This document shows, piece after piece, positions 1 through 8,471 of a stretch of 64,000 bases of DNA. This DNA is from Chloroflexota bacterium (lineage in GTDB: Bacteria; Chloroflexota; UBA6077; JACCZL01): the NCBI GenBank assembly GCA_020845495.1, contig JADLFM010000022.1, forward strand, positions 1-64,000, written 5' to 3'. Made by a program: the position numbers and the translations under genes. Numbering within the stretch: the first letter of the stretch is position 1; each line of letters starts with the position of its first letter. Below the pieces are notes generated by a model. That model saw nothing but the letters and a program-made list of their open reading frames with translations. It made no database searches and was not told where the DNA came from.

Positions 1-348
1 CCGCGGCCCCAGCGACTCCACCCCGTGCCGTCGATAATCGTCCCACCGCTGCCCATCCCTGGCGCAAGCCCTTCTTTCGCTCACGCCAGCGCAACCCGCT
101 CCCCGCAACAAGCTGAGGGGCACCCCTATCGAGAATCGAGACGGCTGCACATCGGGACAACTGCACATCGAGACGGCTACACAGCTTCGCGTCCATCAGC
201 CTCCTCCACTCCCTTGCCCTTCACCGACGTGTGACCCGGGGCGCGAGGGAAACGTCGACCGTGCAGTTACCTCAGTCACCTCCTCCGGCATTGTGGAGTG
301 CTCCAGGCGCGCCTACAATGCTTCAAAGTCCTCCACAGGAGTTCGGCA
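1..348. other. Intergenic region before the DUF2088 gene
   Basis: No convincing gene is seen here. The short open frames have no recognisable product. A near-identical 16-base direct repeat, ATCGAGACGGCTRCAC, occurs at 135-150 and 167-182. The ribosome binding site of the following gene (CAGGAG, about 336-341) closes the interval. Confidence 0.6.
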
Positions 349-1671
349 ATGATCGCCGCCCCGGATCTCAGCACCATCAAACTCGACGTCACGCTTCCTG
401 TCATGTACCGGGTGCGTCAGCATTTCGACGCGCCAGTCCTGGAGGACATCGAGGGCGAGACCCGTCGTCAGGTGCGCCGCTTCGCCGACACTATCAAGCC
501 CGGTGCACGGATCGCGATCACGGCTGGCAGCCGAGGTATCGCCAACATCGCTCGGATCATCAAGGCGGTTGGCGACGAGGTCCGCGCGCTCGGCGGCGAG
601 CCGTTCGTCATGCCGGCGATGGGCAGTCACGGCAAGGCGACCGCCGAGGGCCAGATCGAGATGCTCGGCGAACTTGGCGTGACCGAGCAGTCGACAGGCA
701 TGCGAATCATCTCCTCGATGGAGGTGAAGCAGGTCGGCGAGCTCGAGTGTGGCATGCCAGTCTTCGTCGGCGTGACGGCGCTCGAAGCGGACGGCGTGAT
801 CGTGGTGAACCGTGTGAAGCCGCACACCGACTTCAACGGCCCCATCGAGAGCGGGCTCTCGAAGATCTGCACGATCGGCCTGGGCAAGCAGCAGGGCGCT
901 CAGGCGGTCCACTCGTACGGCGTGCCGGGGCTGGCGAAGTGGATGCCGATGGCGGCGAAGGTCGTAGTCGAGAAGGGCAACGTCCTGTTCGGCGTGGGCA
1001 TCGTCGAGAACGCCTACGATCAGACGGCGATTGTCGAAGCGATCCCGGCATCCGGCATCGCCGGCGACGACGAGATGCGCCTCCAGTCGACGTCGAAGCA
1101 AATGATGGCGTCGCTACCGTTCGACGATCTGGACGTGCTGGTCATCGACGAGATGGGCAAGCAGGTCTCGGGCGCCGGCATGGACACGAACGTGATCGGC
1201 CGGATGATGGTCCGCTTCTCGGAAGAGTTCATGCGTCCAAACATCGTGAACATCGCCGTGCTCGACCTGACAGATGGCTCGCACGGCAACGCGGCCGGCC
1301 TCGGCCTGGCCGACTTCACGACCCAACGCCTGGTGGAGAAGGTGGACTTCGCGGCCTACTACATCAACTGCCTGACCGCCGGCATCGGCGGGGTCCAGCG
1401 GGGCCAGGTGCCGATCGTGATGCCGACCGACCGTGCGGCGGTGATGGCGGCGATACAGACCTGCGGCGAACCGCGCTCGGAGCGAGTCGGGGTGGTCCAC
1501 ATCAAGAACACGCTCCAGATCGGCGAGATCGACATCTCGGCCTCGTTGCTGGAGCAGGCGCGGGCGCTGCCGCACCTGGAAATCCTCGACCCGGTCGGCA
1601 GGCCGCTCAGCTTCGACGACGCCGGTCGCATCGCGGACGTCTGGGCGTCCCTCGCCCACGCGGGCCACTAA
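349..1671 (+). CDS. DUF2088 / lactate racemase (LarA) N-terminal domain-like protein
   Basis: A 440-residue protein that resembles the DUF2088 family, whose founding member LarA is the nickel-pincer lactate racemase. It carries PAMGSHG around residue 85 and VVNRVKPHTDFNG around residue 150. These resemble the Gly/His-rich motifs used in this family for substrate and cofactor binding. The ATG at 349 was chosen over an in-frame ATG at 298 because CAGGAG lies 8 bases upstream and the family sequence begins after it. The gene stands alone and ends in a strong hairpin shared with the convergent gene. No larB/larC/larE cofactor genes are nearby, so true lactate racemase activity cannot be assumed. 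A related 2-hydroxyacid epimerase or an unknown reaction is possible. Family membership is fairly sure, substrate unknown. Confidence 0.75.
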   Translation: MIAAPDLSTIKLDVTLPVMYRVRQHFDAPVLEDIEGETRRQVRRFADTIKPGARIAITAGSRGIANIARIIKAVGDEVRALGGEPFVMPAMGSHGKATAEGQIEMLGELGVTEQSTGMRIISSMEVKQVGELECGMPVFVGVTALEADGVIVVNRVKPHTDFNGPIESGLSKICTIGLGKQQGAQAVHSYGVPGLAKWMPMAAKVVVEKGNVLFGVGIVENAYDQTAIVEAIPASGIAGDDEMRLQSTSKQMMASLPFDDLDVLVIDEMGKQVSGAGMDTNVIGRMMVRFSEEFMRPNIVNIAVLDLTDGSHGNAAGLGLADFTTQRLVEKVDFAAYYINCLTAGIGGVQRGQVPIVMPTDRAAVMAAIQTCGEPRSERVGVVHIKNTLQIGEIDISASLLEQARALPHLEILDPVGRPLSFDDAGRIADVWASLAHAGH

Positions 1672-1683
1672 TACTAATCCCAC

Positions 1684-1762
1684 ATACCAACGCCGTGACG
1701 ACGGCTCTGACCAGGAGCAGCCAGAGCCGCCGTCACGGCGTTTCGACTGTGGCAGTTGGTAT
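1684..1762. terminator. Bidirectional hairpin terminator between convergent genes
   Basis: A 19-bp stem (1691-1709 with 1722-1740, one mismatch) with a 12-base loop sits between the stop of the DUF2088 gene and the stop of the converging DUF2283 gene. An outer ATACCAA / TTGGTAT pair (1684-1690 and 1756-1762) extends the symmetry. The lack of a long T-run on either strand makes intrinsic termination probable rather than certain. Confidence 0.6.
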
Positions 1763-2022
1763 TACGCGACAGCCCGAACCCCGTTGAGGCGAGCAAAGAG
1801 CGCGGCGAGTTCGTCGCGGCGAGGGAGGCCGTCGAGCACGATGCCGCGTGAAGCCTTCATGAACTCGAAGCCGACAATCTTCCCGGTGGCGTCACGGTCA
1901 ATACCGCGCTCGTAGTAGTCTCCCAGGCTGACATCGTCTGTTGAGGCAACGGCCGCGTCGCGCGCCACCTCGTCGACATAGACGTAGGCGGTGTCCGTCT
2001 CGGGATCGTACTCCAGTATCAT
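1762..2022 (-). CDS. DUF2283 family small protein
   Basis: An 86-residue protein starting MILEYDPETDTAYVYV, the typical opening of the DUF2283 family, followed by DDVSLGDYYERGI and a C-terminal half containing GKIVGFEFMKAS. Its start overlaps the stop of the upstream DUF4258 gene by ATGA, so the two are translationally coupled. DUF4258-DUF2283 pairs occur widely in bacteria and are often discussed as toxin-antitoxin-like modules, with DUF2283 in the antitoxin position. That role is inferred from order and size only. An in-frame ATG farther upstream (2112) would run through the neighbouring gene and was rejected. Confidence 0.75.
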   Translation of the reverse strand: MILEYDPETDTAYVYVDEVARDAAVASTDDVSLGDYYERGIDRDATGKIVGFEFMKASRGIVLDGLPRRDELAALFARLNGVRAVA

Positions 2023-2249
2023 GCCCCGCTCCTTGTCTTGTCGATCGCGTTGATCACTGTCAGCGGCTCGTCTTCGCTCGCAGTCACCACTAGCAGCAGG
2101 CGTCCCTGCCATGTGCCGACGTACTCGGTGCGACCGTCATCCCGATTAATGCAGCGGTCATAATCCTCCACGACATGATAGACAGCCACTTCGGGTATCC
2201 CGCGCCGCCGCATCCGACGGCGCGCGTATGCGGTGAACGTCAGGTCCAC
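2019..2249 (-). CDS. DUF4258 domain small basic protein (putative toxin-like partner)
   Basis: A 76-residue protein: basic N-terminus (FTAYARRRMRRRGI), then VYHVVEDYDRCI and a C-terminal strand LLLVVTASEDEPLTVINA. This pattern matches DUF4258, a small fold related to RelE/BrnT-like domains. It is the first gene of a two-gene unit and overlaps the DUF2283 gene by four bases. By analogy with RelE-like folds it could be an RNase toxin, but no catalytic residues are established for the family, so the toxin role is only inferred. Confidence 0.7.
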   Translation of the reverse strand: MDLTFTAYARRRMRRRGIPEVAVYHVVEDYDRCINRDDGRTEYVGTWQGRLLLVVTASEDEPLTVINAIDKTRSGA

Positions 2250-2287
2250 GATGCACCCTGCCGGTACGTCCCGCTCACTCTCGATCC

Positions 2288-2761
2288 GTGCGCACGCCGA
2301 ATTTGCCCGTCACGATTTTTGAGATCAGCGTCGTCCGGTGTTCCCCGAGCAATTCTATATTGCACTGCACCCTCGCTGTCAGAGACGCGAGTTTTCGTGT
2401 CACACCCTCCAGGTATTCGACTATAGTCGTCTCAGGGTACATCGTCGATGAGGCCGAGGCCGCACTTGACAAGCTCTACTTTCGCCGCTGCCTCATTGTC
2501 GTGAAGCATCGCGCGGCGCTTCACGCGTTGCGCGTGCGGGCGATTATCGCCCCGCTCATCGTGAGCGTCGAAGGTGTGGCATCGCACGCAGTTGACGATC
2601 CCGTGCTCTCCACGGCCCTCAGCGGGCATGCCGACTACCTCGTCACCGGTGATGCCGACCTACGTCGCCTCGGCCGCATCGACAGCGTGTCCATCGTCAC
2701 GCCGCGCGAATTCCTCGACATCCTGGATCAGCCCGCCCCGTCACCCAAGTCCAATGTCTGA
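2288..2761 (+). pseudogene. Remnant of a PIN-domain toxin (COG1569-like), N-terminus lost
   Basis: Only the last part of this frame is recognisable. From about residue 85, LRVRAIIAPLIVSVEG, DDPVLSTALSGHADYLVTGD and VSIVTPREFLDIL match the C-terminal half of PIN-family toxins, including the DPVL...A...GDADL acidic cluster that binds metal. The N-terminal strand that should carry the first catalytic aspartate (V-L-D-T-N-V type) is absent, and the preceding 80 residues look like random sequence. Base composition upstream of 2500 is also less GC-rich than in the neighbours. The most likely reading is a decayed toxin gene. Its end overlaps the start of cytidine deaminase by 8 bases. Confidence 0.6.
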
Positions 2762-3161
2762 CAACCATACGGCGAACGACCTGATGGTCCAGGCGCGTCA
2801 GGCGGCGCGGTACGCCCACGCGCCCTACTCGCGGTTCCGAGTCGGGGCGGCAGCCGAAGCCGGGGATCAGGTGTTCGTCGGCTGTAACGTCGAGAATGCC
2901 TCGTACGGGCTGACCGTCTGTGCCGAGCGGGTAGCGATCTTCGCGGCCGTCGCGGCGGGCCAGCGGCGCGTCAAGCGGCTGGCCGTCGCCTGCGTGGACG
3001 CTCCATCCGACGCTCCGGCCAGCCTGCGAATGCCCTGCGGCGCCTGCCGTCAGGTCATGGCCGAGTTCATGGCCCCGGATGCCGAGATCCTCGTGGACGG
3101 CGTCGGCGCCTTCACCGTTGCCGCGCTCCTGCCCGACGCCTTCACTCTCGACCGCGACTGA
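2754..3161 (+). CDS. cdd: Cytidine deaminase
   Basis: A 135-residue homotetrameric-type cytidine deaminase, the usual length. It converts cytidine and deoxycytidine to uridine and deoxyuridine in pyrimidine salvage. The zinc site is intact: CAER around residues 54-57 (first Cys ligand and catalytic Glu) and PCGAC around residue 90 (the other two Cys ligands). The substrate motif VGCNVENASYG lies around residue 41. The start is the ATG at 2754, giving the standard N-terminus with YAPYSRF-like HAPYSRFRVGAA. It overlaps the preceding PIN remnant by 8 bases and ends convergently with a membrane protein gene, with a 20-base overlap. Confidence 0.92.
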   Translation: MSDNHTANDLMVQARQAARYAHAPYSRFRVGAAAEAGDQVFVGCNVENASYGLTVCAERVAIFAAVAAGQRRVKRLAVACVDAPSDAPASLRMPCGACRQVMAEFMAPDAEILVDGVGAFTVAALLPDAFTLDRD

Positions 3162-3747
3162 GCGCCCACCACGTGACGGCTGCGCCCGCCACGACGGCGA
3201 CGGCCAACCCGAACACCGCGTCCGTGAAGACGCCAACCAGTGCCCCGGCCACCACCACCATGCTCGTACCCCAGCCAACCAGCACGTCCAACCGCTCCTC
3301 GACGGCACGAACCCGTGTGGTGCGCAGCGACACCCAGGTCAGCGGCTCGGTTCCTCCGCCAACAGCCGCTAACCACGCAGCCGGCAGCAGCATCAGACCG
3401 CCCGCCACCGCCAGCCAGCCGGCGACTCCCCAGGCCGTGTCCCGGATCGAGAGTGCGCCGATGCCGACCAGCAGGCCGCCGAGTACGACCAGCACGACGC
3501 CGCCAAGGGCTGGCCGATGGTTGACCAGCCAGTCGAGCACGGGCCATGCCCCGACGATGGACGTCAGCATGCCGACGACGAGGACTGTGAAGACCCAGTC
3601 TGGTATCGTGCCCGCGAGGTCAGGCCGGCGCGCCGCGACGATCCCAAGTCCTGCCAGCGGCGCGCCGAGCAGCCCGAGCGTCGTGCCAAACGCGCCAAGG
3701 AAGAACGCCGAGCTCCGAGCAGCGTCCCGCCGCGTGGAGTCTTCCAT
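3142..3747 (-). CDS. Multi-pass membrane protein of unknown function
   Basis: A 201-residue hydrophobic protein with about five to six predicted membrane segments: around residues 14-38, 50-72, 82-102, 106-128 and two near 155-195. A short charged stretch, SLRTTRVRAVEERLD, lies before the last pair. No family motif is recognised. The 3' end overlaps the cytidine deaminase stop by 20 bases in convergent orientation. The regular alternation of hydrophobic stretches and codon use typical of the window support a real gene. Function unknown. Confidence 0.6.
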   Translation of the reverse strand: MEDSTRRDAARSSAFFLGAFGTTLGLLGAPLAGLGIVAARRPDLAGTIPDWVFTVLVVGMLTSIVGAWPVLDWLVNHRPALGGVVLVVLGGLLVGIGALSIRDTAWGVAGWLAVAGGLMLLPAAWLAAVGGGTEPLTWVSLRTTRVRAVEERLDVLVGWGTSMVVVAGALVGVFTDAVFGLAVAVVAGAAVTWWALSRGRE

Positions 3748-3986
3748 CCCGATCTCGATACCCCTGATTCGTGCCGTCCACCTGACCTCGCGCGACCGAG
3801 CTTCGCTCCGGCCAGGTCCTCAGCCGATTCGCCCTCGCACGAGTTCGCCGCGCGCCAATCAGCACCTAAACCCATACCCAGGTGGGATATATAGGGTCTT
3901 TAGCATAGCGTATGAGAGTCTCACTGCGAACCTGGTTTAGGCGTGCCTGCCGCGTGCCTGCCGCGTGCCCGCCGGTGGCCACTCGC

Positions 3987-4646
3987 TCAGCCGGTCAGGT
4001 GGTCGCGGCTGGCCCAGCGCTTGAGCGTCCCGGTCAGCCCGCTACCGGTGACCTGTGCCTCGATCTCGGTGACCGCGCAGTTCGCGTTCGGGATGGCCAT
4101 GATGGCAGCATGATCGACGTCGTGACAGACGTCGGCGAGGGTCGCTCCGACGATCCCCCCATGCGCGACGATGACGATCCGCTGACCACTCCGACCGGCG
4201 GTCGCCTGGGCGAGGCCGCGTCGGACCCGCGCGAGGAGGATCAGGTAGTCCTCGCCGCCAGGAAAGCAGACGGTATGCTCGCCGTCACGCCAGCGCTCCA
4301 GAATCCGGTCATGGTAGTCCCAGATCGCGTCGGTCGGGGGCTGCCCCTCCAGATCCCCGACGTTGATCTCGCGGAACTCCTCGATCACCGTGACGCCGTG
4401 CCCGGTGGCCGCACCGACGATCTCAGCCGTCTGGAGCGCACGCTTGAGCGGTGAGCTAAAGATCGCGTCCACACCACCAGTTCCGCCGTTCTCACGGCTC
4501 AGCGCGGCGAAGTAGGCGGCCGTTTGCTCGGCCTGCCGGATGCCGCGCTCGGTCAGCGAGTAGTCGACGTGCCGATGGGAGAACTCGCGGGTCAGGTTGG
4601 CCGGGTTCTCGCCGTGCCGGACCAGATACAGAATGTTGCTCGACAT
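3987..4646 (-). CDS. Histidine phosphatase family protein (phosphoglycerate mutase-like)
   Basis: A 219-residue member of the histidine phosphatase superfamily. The phospho-acceptor RHGE lies at residues 10-13 (LYLVRHGENPAN). SSPLKRALQTAEIV supplies the second arginine near residue 70, EINVGDLEGQ supplies the acidic residue, and the second catalytic histidine is in VIVAHGGIVG near residue 165. Such enzymes dephosphorylate small phosphorylated metabolites. The substrate cannot be read from sequence. The pattern resembles the cobalamin/alpha-ribazole phosphatase and GpmB-like branch, but no cobalamin genes are nearby. It stands alone on the minus strand. Confidence 0.85.
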   Translation of the reverse strand: MSSNILYLVRHGENPANLTREFSHRHVDYSLTERGIRQAEQTAAYFAALSRENGGTGGVDAIFSSPLKRALQTAEIVGAATGHGVTVIEEFREINVGDLEGQPPTDAIWDYHDRILERWRDGEHTVCFPGGEDYLILLARVRRGLAQATAGRSGQRIVIVAHGGIVGATLADVCHDVDHAAIMAIPNANCAVTEIEAQVTGSGLTGTLKRWASRDHLTG

Positions 4647-4814
4647 CGTGTGTGCTCGTCAGCCTCCAGAAAATTGCTCGCCACGTGCTCGCAGTCAATC
4701 CCGCCCCACGATCTCCCGTCACCCGCGCACGTCGCCGTAGCAGCGTACCGCGCCTTCGCCGCCGGTCAGCATGACAACCTGGGACAACCTGGCCGCGCCG
4801 GATCGTCAGCAGTG

Positions 4815-5735
4815 TCACGCAGGCTCAGCTTTCTTCGGCGTCACTTCCACGCCGGCGATACGCTCGTGCACCAGGATTGCCGAGGTCTGGCTTTGCGAGC
4901 CGTAGCCTGCTCCGCGGGTCTCCTGAATCACTTGCTCCGCGATCGCACCGCCAAGTAACCGTACCCCAAGCTCGCGGCCAAGCTGAACGGCGAGCGAGAC
5001 ATCCTTGTGTTGAAGGTCGACGGTGAAGCCCGGCGCGAAGTTCCGCGCGAATGCGCTCTGGGCAAGCCCATCGAGCGCTCGGCTCGCGCCGCTGCTCGTC
5101 CGCAGGATCTCGTAGGCGAGGCCCGGATCGATGCCGGCCTTCGTCGCCAGCACCAGCCCCTCGGCCGCGCCGAGCGCGCAGATCGCGCCCATCATCTGGT
5201 TCACCAGTTTGATCGTCGCGCCAGCGCCGCCCGGCCCCACGAGGTGGATGTTCTTGCCCATCGCGGCGAGGTACGGCCGGATCCGCTCGAAGGCCGCGGA
5301 CTCGCCACCGACCATGATCGTGAGCGTGGCGTCGCGGGCTCCGGAGACGCCGCCACTCACCGGCGCGTCGAGGTACTGTACGCCGCGCCCGGCCAGTGCC
5401 GCTGCGATCCGGTGATGGGTGGCCGGATCGACGGTACTGAGGTCGCAGAACACCTGCCCCTCGTGCGCCCCCAGGACAGCCCCGTCTGGCCCAAGGTACA
5501 CCGTCTGGACGTCGGCTGGGAAGCCGACGCAGGTGAACAGGACGTCGACCCGCTCGGCGACCTCGCGCGGCGAACTAGCCGTCTGTGCGCCCTCGGACGC
5601 GAATTGCTCGACGATGCCGCGACTGCGGTTGTGGACTGTCAGCGGGTAGCCCGCCTTCATCAGATTGCGGGCCATCGGCGCGCCCATCTGGCCCAGCCCG
5701 ATGAACCCGAGTCGCGCGCGTTGATTCGTCGCCAT
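4815..5735 (-). CDS. NAD(P)-dependent 3-hydroxyisobutyrate dehydrogenase-family oxidoreductase
   Basis: A 306-residue beta-hydroxyacid dehydrogenase. The Rossmann motif GFIGLGQMGAPMARNL lies at residues 10-25. The substrate-binding signature DAPVSGGVSGA is near residue 122, and the catalytic lysine is in GGAGATIKLVNQMM near residue 175. The C-terminal helical domain contains FTVDLQHKDVSLA. Relatives oxidise 3-hydroxyisobutyrate (valine degradation) or reduce tartronate semialdehyde; sequence alone does not separate these. It lies in the same direction as the D-amino acid aminotransferase upstream (132-base gap) and may be cotranscribed. Length and motifs are complete. Confidence 0.85.
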   Translation of the reverse strand: MATNQRARLGFIGLGQMGAPMARNLMKAGYPLTVHNRSRGIVEQFASEGAQTASSPREVAERVDVLFTCVGFPADVQTVYLGPDGAVLGAHEGQVFCDLSTVDPATHHRIAAALAGRGVQYLDAPVSGGVSGARDATLTIMVGGESAAFERIRPYLAAMGKNIHLVGPGGAGATIKLVNQMMGAICALGAAEGLVLATKAGIDPGLAYEILRTSSGASRALDGLAQSAFARNFAPGFTVDLQHKDVSLAVQLGRELGVRLLGGAIAEQVIQETRGAGYGSQSQTSAILVHERIAGVEVTPKKAEPA

Positions 5736-5867
5736 GCGCCTCTCCCTCCGGCAGTCACGCTTGCAGGCAGGAGCGTAGCGCCGGCTGCGCTCCGCTGCCC
5801 ATCACGCTCGTGTTACTCGGTTGAGGATGACATACTGGCTGCTGGCGTGCCGAGTATCGACGATCCC

Positions 5868-6722
5868 TCAGCGGGGGCCGCGTGTGCGAGCCTCGTAGAG
5901 CGCCATCAAGCGGCGCGTGAGCGGGCCGACCCGCCCACCCCCGACCGTCTCGCCGTCGAGCGTCACGATTGGGACGATTCCGGAGTTCGTGCCGGTCACG
6001 AAGAGTTCGTCCGCCTCGCGTAGTTGCTCGACCCGGAACGACGCCTCCATCACGTCGATGCCATCCTCGCGAGCGAGCGCCAGAATCAAGTCGCGGGTGA
6101 CGCCCCAGAGAACGTAGTTCGTACAGGGCGCCGTCGCCAGCGTGGTGCCGAACACCGAGAACACGTTGCTGGACGAGCCGTCTGCGACCGACCCGTCACG
6201 CACGAAGATCGCCTCGTACGTGCCGGCCTCGATCGCCTGCTGGCGTGCCAGCACGTTCGCGGTCAGCCCGATCGCCTTGACGTCGCAGCGCGCCCAGCGG
6301 TCGTCTGGGAGGGTAATCGCCGCGCCGCCGCTCTTCAACAACTCGGGCGCTGGCGAGATGGCCGGATGCACCGCCACCAGCGTCGTCGGCTTCACCGTGG
6401 CGCTCGGGAAGCCGTGGGCGCGCGGAGCGACACCGCGTGTGACCTGAATGTAGATCTGGGCCTCGTCGAGCCCCCGCCGAGCGAGCAGATCGACAGCGAT
6501 CCGACCGATCTCCGCAGCGCTCGGATCGAGGGTGAGACGGAGGGCAGCGGCGCTCCGCTCGAGGCGGGTCAGGTGCTCGTCGAACAGGAATGGTGCGCCG
6601 TCGAAGACCCGAATCACCTCATAGATCCCGTCGGCTAAGACGAAGCCACGGTCATTGATCGAGATCTTGGCGTCTTGCTCGTCGACGATCTCGCCATTCA
6701 GGTACACCGGCTGTTGCATCAT
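5868..6722 (-). CDS. dat: Class IV PLP aminotransferase, D-amino acid aminotransferase-like
   Basis: A 284-residue class IV aminotransferase. The N-terminal VYLNGEIVDEQDAKISINDRGF with GDGIYEV-like ADGIYEVIRV is typical of D-alanine aminotransferase. The PLP-binding lysine is in DVKAIGLTANVLARQ near residue 147, and the phosphate-binding loop in DGSSSNVF and FVTGTNSGIVPI. It would interconvert D-amino acids and 2-oxoacids, feeding D-Glu/D-Ala into peptidoglycan or degrading D-amino acids. Two adjacent ATGs are possible; GAGGAG is 3 bases before the first and 6 before the second, so the second (6719) has better spacing. Distinguishing it from a branched-chain enzyme rests on the NDRGF...DGIYEV pattern. 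Confidence 0.82.
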   Translation of the reverse strand: MMQQPVYLNGEIVDEQDAKISINDRGFVLADGIYEVIRVFDGAPFLFDEHLTRLERSAAALRLTLDPSAAEIGRIAVDLLARRGLDEAQIYIQVTRGVAPRAHGFPSATVKPTTLVAVHPAISPAPELLKSGGAAITLPDDRWARCDVKAIGLTANVLARQQAIEAGTYEAIFVRDGSVADGSSSNVFSVFGTTLATAPCTNYVLWGVTRDLILALAREDGIDVMEASFRVEQLREADELFVTGTNSGIVPIVTLDGETVGGGRVGPLTRRLMALYEARTRGPR

Positions 6723-6799
6723 TCGCTCCTCATCATCGTGTGGACGATGCCGCTAGTTGCTGACCTCCACACCATCGCGCTATCTGTGTCTCGGGGCAG

Positions 6800-6844
6800 C
6801 ACACCCTGGCCTGGCACACCCTGGCCTGGCACACCCTGGCCTGG
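6800..6844. repeat. Three tandem copies of a 15-bp repeat
   Basis: The unit CACACCCTGGCCTGG is present in three perfect copies, 6800-6814, 6815-6829 and 6830-6844. It lies in the gap between the 3' end of the LysR gene (stop at 6927 on the minus strand) and the start of the aminotransferase gene. It has no coding role. It is one of several similar short tandem arrays in this window. Confidence 0.9.
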
Positions 6845-6926
6845 CTCGTGCTCGTCCGACGTGCCGGCGGCCTGTGCTCCGCCAGCGCCCTGCCGGCCGT
6901 GCTGGTCGTCTGCCTGCCTGAGCCCA

Positions 6927-7892
6927 TCAACCTCGCGCCGCGGTCACGACGGCCGTGTGTCCCTTGCCCCCGCTCCCACCTGGGAGACTGCTGCCTCCGC
7001 CCGCGACGGTGCTCGCCACCTCGACGATGGCGGCCTCCATCGCGCCGGCCGCCGGTGTCGGGTGTTCGTTGCGTCGGCGCGCCAGTCCGACCGTCCGCCT
7101 CAGCGCCGGTCGCGCGATCTGCACCGCATGGAGCAGCCCGAGGCTCACCTCGTTCGCGACCACCTCTGGCGGCAGCACCGAGACGCCTAGCCCCCGCTGG
7201 ACGAGCTGCTTGATCGGGCCAAGGCCGCTCAACTCCACGGCGACATGGAGCCGGAACCCGGCCTCGGCGCAGGCTGCCTCGACGAGTGCCCGGACGCCAT
7301 GGTGCCGATACGGCACGATCCAGGGTTCGTCGGCCAGCGTCGCCAGGTCCACCTCCTCGACGCCGGCCAGCCGATGTGCCGCCCCGACCACCAGCACGAG
7401 TCGCTCCTCGAGCAGCGGCCGCGTCACCAGCATGTCGTCGTCCACTGGCAGGGACACGAGCGACAGGTCGAGCCGACCGTCTCGCAACAGTTCGACGAGA
7501 CGGTCGGTCATGTCCTCGAAGACCTGGATCTGCACGAGCGGATGTTGTCCACGGTATCGCTCCAGCAGATCGGGCAGGAGCCAGATGACGGCCGATGGCG
7601 TCACGCCGAGGGCGACCCGCCCACCCCGAAGCTCGCGCAGGCCGCCGAGTACCTGGCCGGCCCGCTCCACCTCTGTCAGCACCCGCCGAGCGTATGGTAG
7701 CAAGGCTTCGCCAGCCTCGGTGAGCCGAACGCCGCGTGGTCCACGGTGGAACAACCGCAGTCCGACCTGCCGCTCGAGCAGCGCGATCTGCTGGCTGACG
7801 GCTGGCTGCACGAGGTGGAGCGCTTCGGCGGCGCGGGACATGCTGCCAAGCTCGGCGACGCGCTCGAAGCACGTCAACTGGCGCAAATCCAT
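6927..7892 (-). CDS. LysR-family transcriptional regulator
   Basis: A 321-residue LysR-type regulator. The winged helix-turn-helix occupies residues 1-60 (LRQLTCFERVAELGSMSRAAEALHL, then QPAVSQQIALLERQVGLRLF). The periplasmic-binding-like effector domain runs from about residue 90 to 295. The ATG at 7892 was chosen because the conserved MDLRQL opening begins there and GAGGGG precedes it; a longer frame from 8048 has no homologous N-terminus. It lies upstream of and parallel to the D-amino acid aminotransferase and dehydrogenase genes, which are plausible but unproven targets. The last 30 residues are Gly/Ser-rich. Confidence 0.88.
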   Translation of the reverse strand: MDLRQLTCFERVAELGSMSRAAEALHLVQPAVSQQIALLERQVGLRLFHRGPRGVRLTEAGEALLPYARRVLTEVERAGQVLGGLRELRGGRVALGVTPSAVIWLLPDLLERYRGQHPLVQIQVFEDMTDRLVELLRDGRLDLSLVSLPVDDDMLVTRPLLEERLVLVVGAAHRLAGVEEVDLATLADEPWIVPYRHHGVRALVEAACAEAGFRLHVAVELSGLGPIKQLVQRGLGVSVLPPEVVANEVSLGLLHAVQIARPALRRTVGLARRRNEHPTPAAGAMEAAIVEVASTVAGGGSSLPGGSGGKGHTAVVTAARG

Positions 7893-8081
7893 CGGCCCCT
7901 CGCCCCTTTCCGTGATGCCCGTTCGCCAGTCGCCGCCTGCCTGGTATGCATGCGGATGATACTTCTTGGCGCCGTCACGCCGTGCGGCAATAGGTATCCC
8001 CGCGGTGGGCGTGTCCGAGCGCGCAGACGACAAGGCGCCCGAAGCCAATCGGTCGGCCCCGGGCGCCTGTGGTGACGAGAA

Positions 8082-8471
8082 CTAGAGCGCGATGTTGAAC
8101 GTGGTCTGGATGCAGTCGTCGGTGCCGCTGACGCAGACCTGGACCGTCCAGGTGCCGGCCGGCTGCCCAGAAAATTCGCTGGACGGCGTGACCTCAAAGG
8201 CGAACTCGCCATCCTCGTCCACCACGACAACCTTGTTCAGCGCTGCCGTGGAGAAGACATCCCCCGTCGGCGACACGAAGTTGATGTCGAGCGCGAGGCC
8301 GGTCTGAATCCCGACGCCCTCGATGGTGAAGGTGTCGTGCTGGCCTCCGTTGGTGGGTGAGATCGTGACATTGCTCAACGCGTTCGCCGGCGTGGCCAGC
8401 GGCGAGAAGGAGACAGCGGCAAGCATCAGCGCCGCGAACACAGGACGCGCAATCCGCACAGGACCCTCCAC
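8082..8471 (-). CDS. Small secreted protein, immunoglobulin-like beta domain
   Basis: A 129-residue protein with a clear signal peptide: RIARPVFAALMLAAVSFSPLATPANA, cleavage probably after residue 31. The mature 98 residues form a beta-rich segment: SNVTISPTNGGQHDTFTIEG, then VSPTGDVFSTAALNKVVVVDEDGEFAFEVTP and GTWTVQVCVSGTDDCIQTTFNI. One Cys pair (VCVSG/DDCIQ) could form a disulfide. The pattern resembles an IPT/TIG-like or bacterial Ig-like fold, as found in surface adhesion and exopolymer proteins. No specific function is recognised. It is monocistronic. Confidence 0.65.
   Translation of the reverse strand: MEGPVRIARPVFAALMLAAVSFSPLATPANALSNVTISPTNGGQHDTFTIEGVGIQTGLALDINFVSPTGDVFSTAALNKVVVVDEDGEFAFEVTPSSEFSGQPAGTWTVQVCVSGTDDCIQTTFNIAL

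Noticed and set aside
231..1787. Long alternate-frame ORF over the DUF2088 gene
   Set aside because: It is an Arg/Gly/Asp-rich shadow in another frame of a gene with clear family motifs. Similar shadows at 9161-10504, 16310-17581, 18235-19662, 33498-34466, 45358-46497 and 60389-61363 were rejected for the same reason.
6733..7872. 379-residue minus-strand ORF over the LysR gene
   Set aside because: Another frame of the same strand, extremely Arg-rich, whereas the LysR frame shows a full family match.
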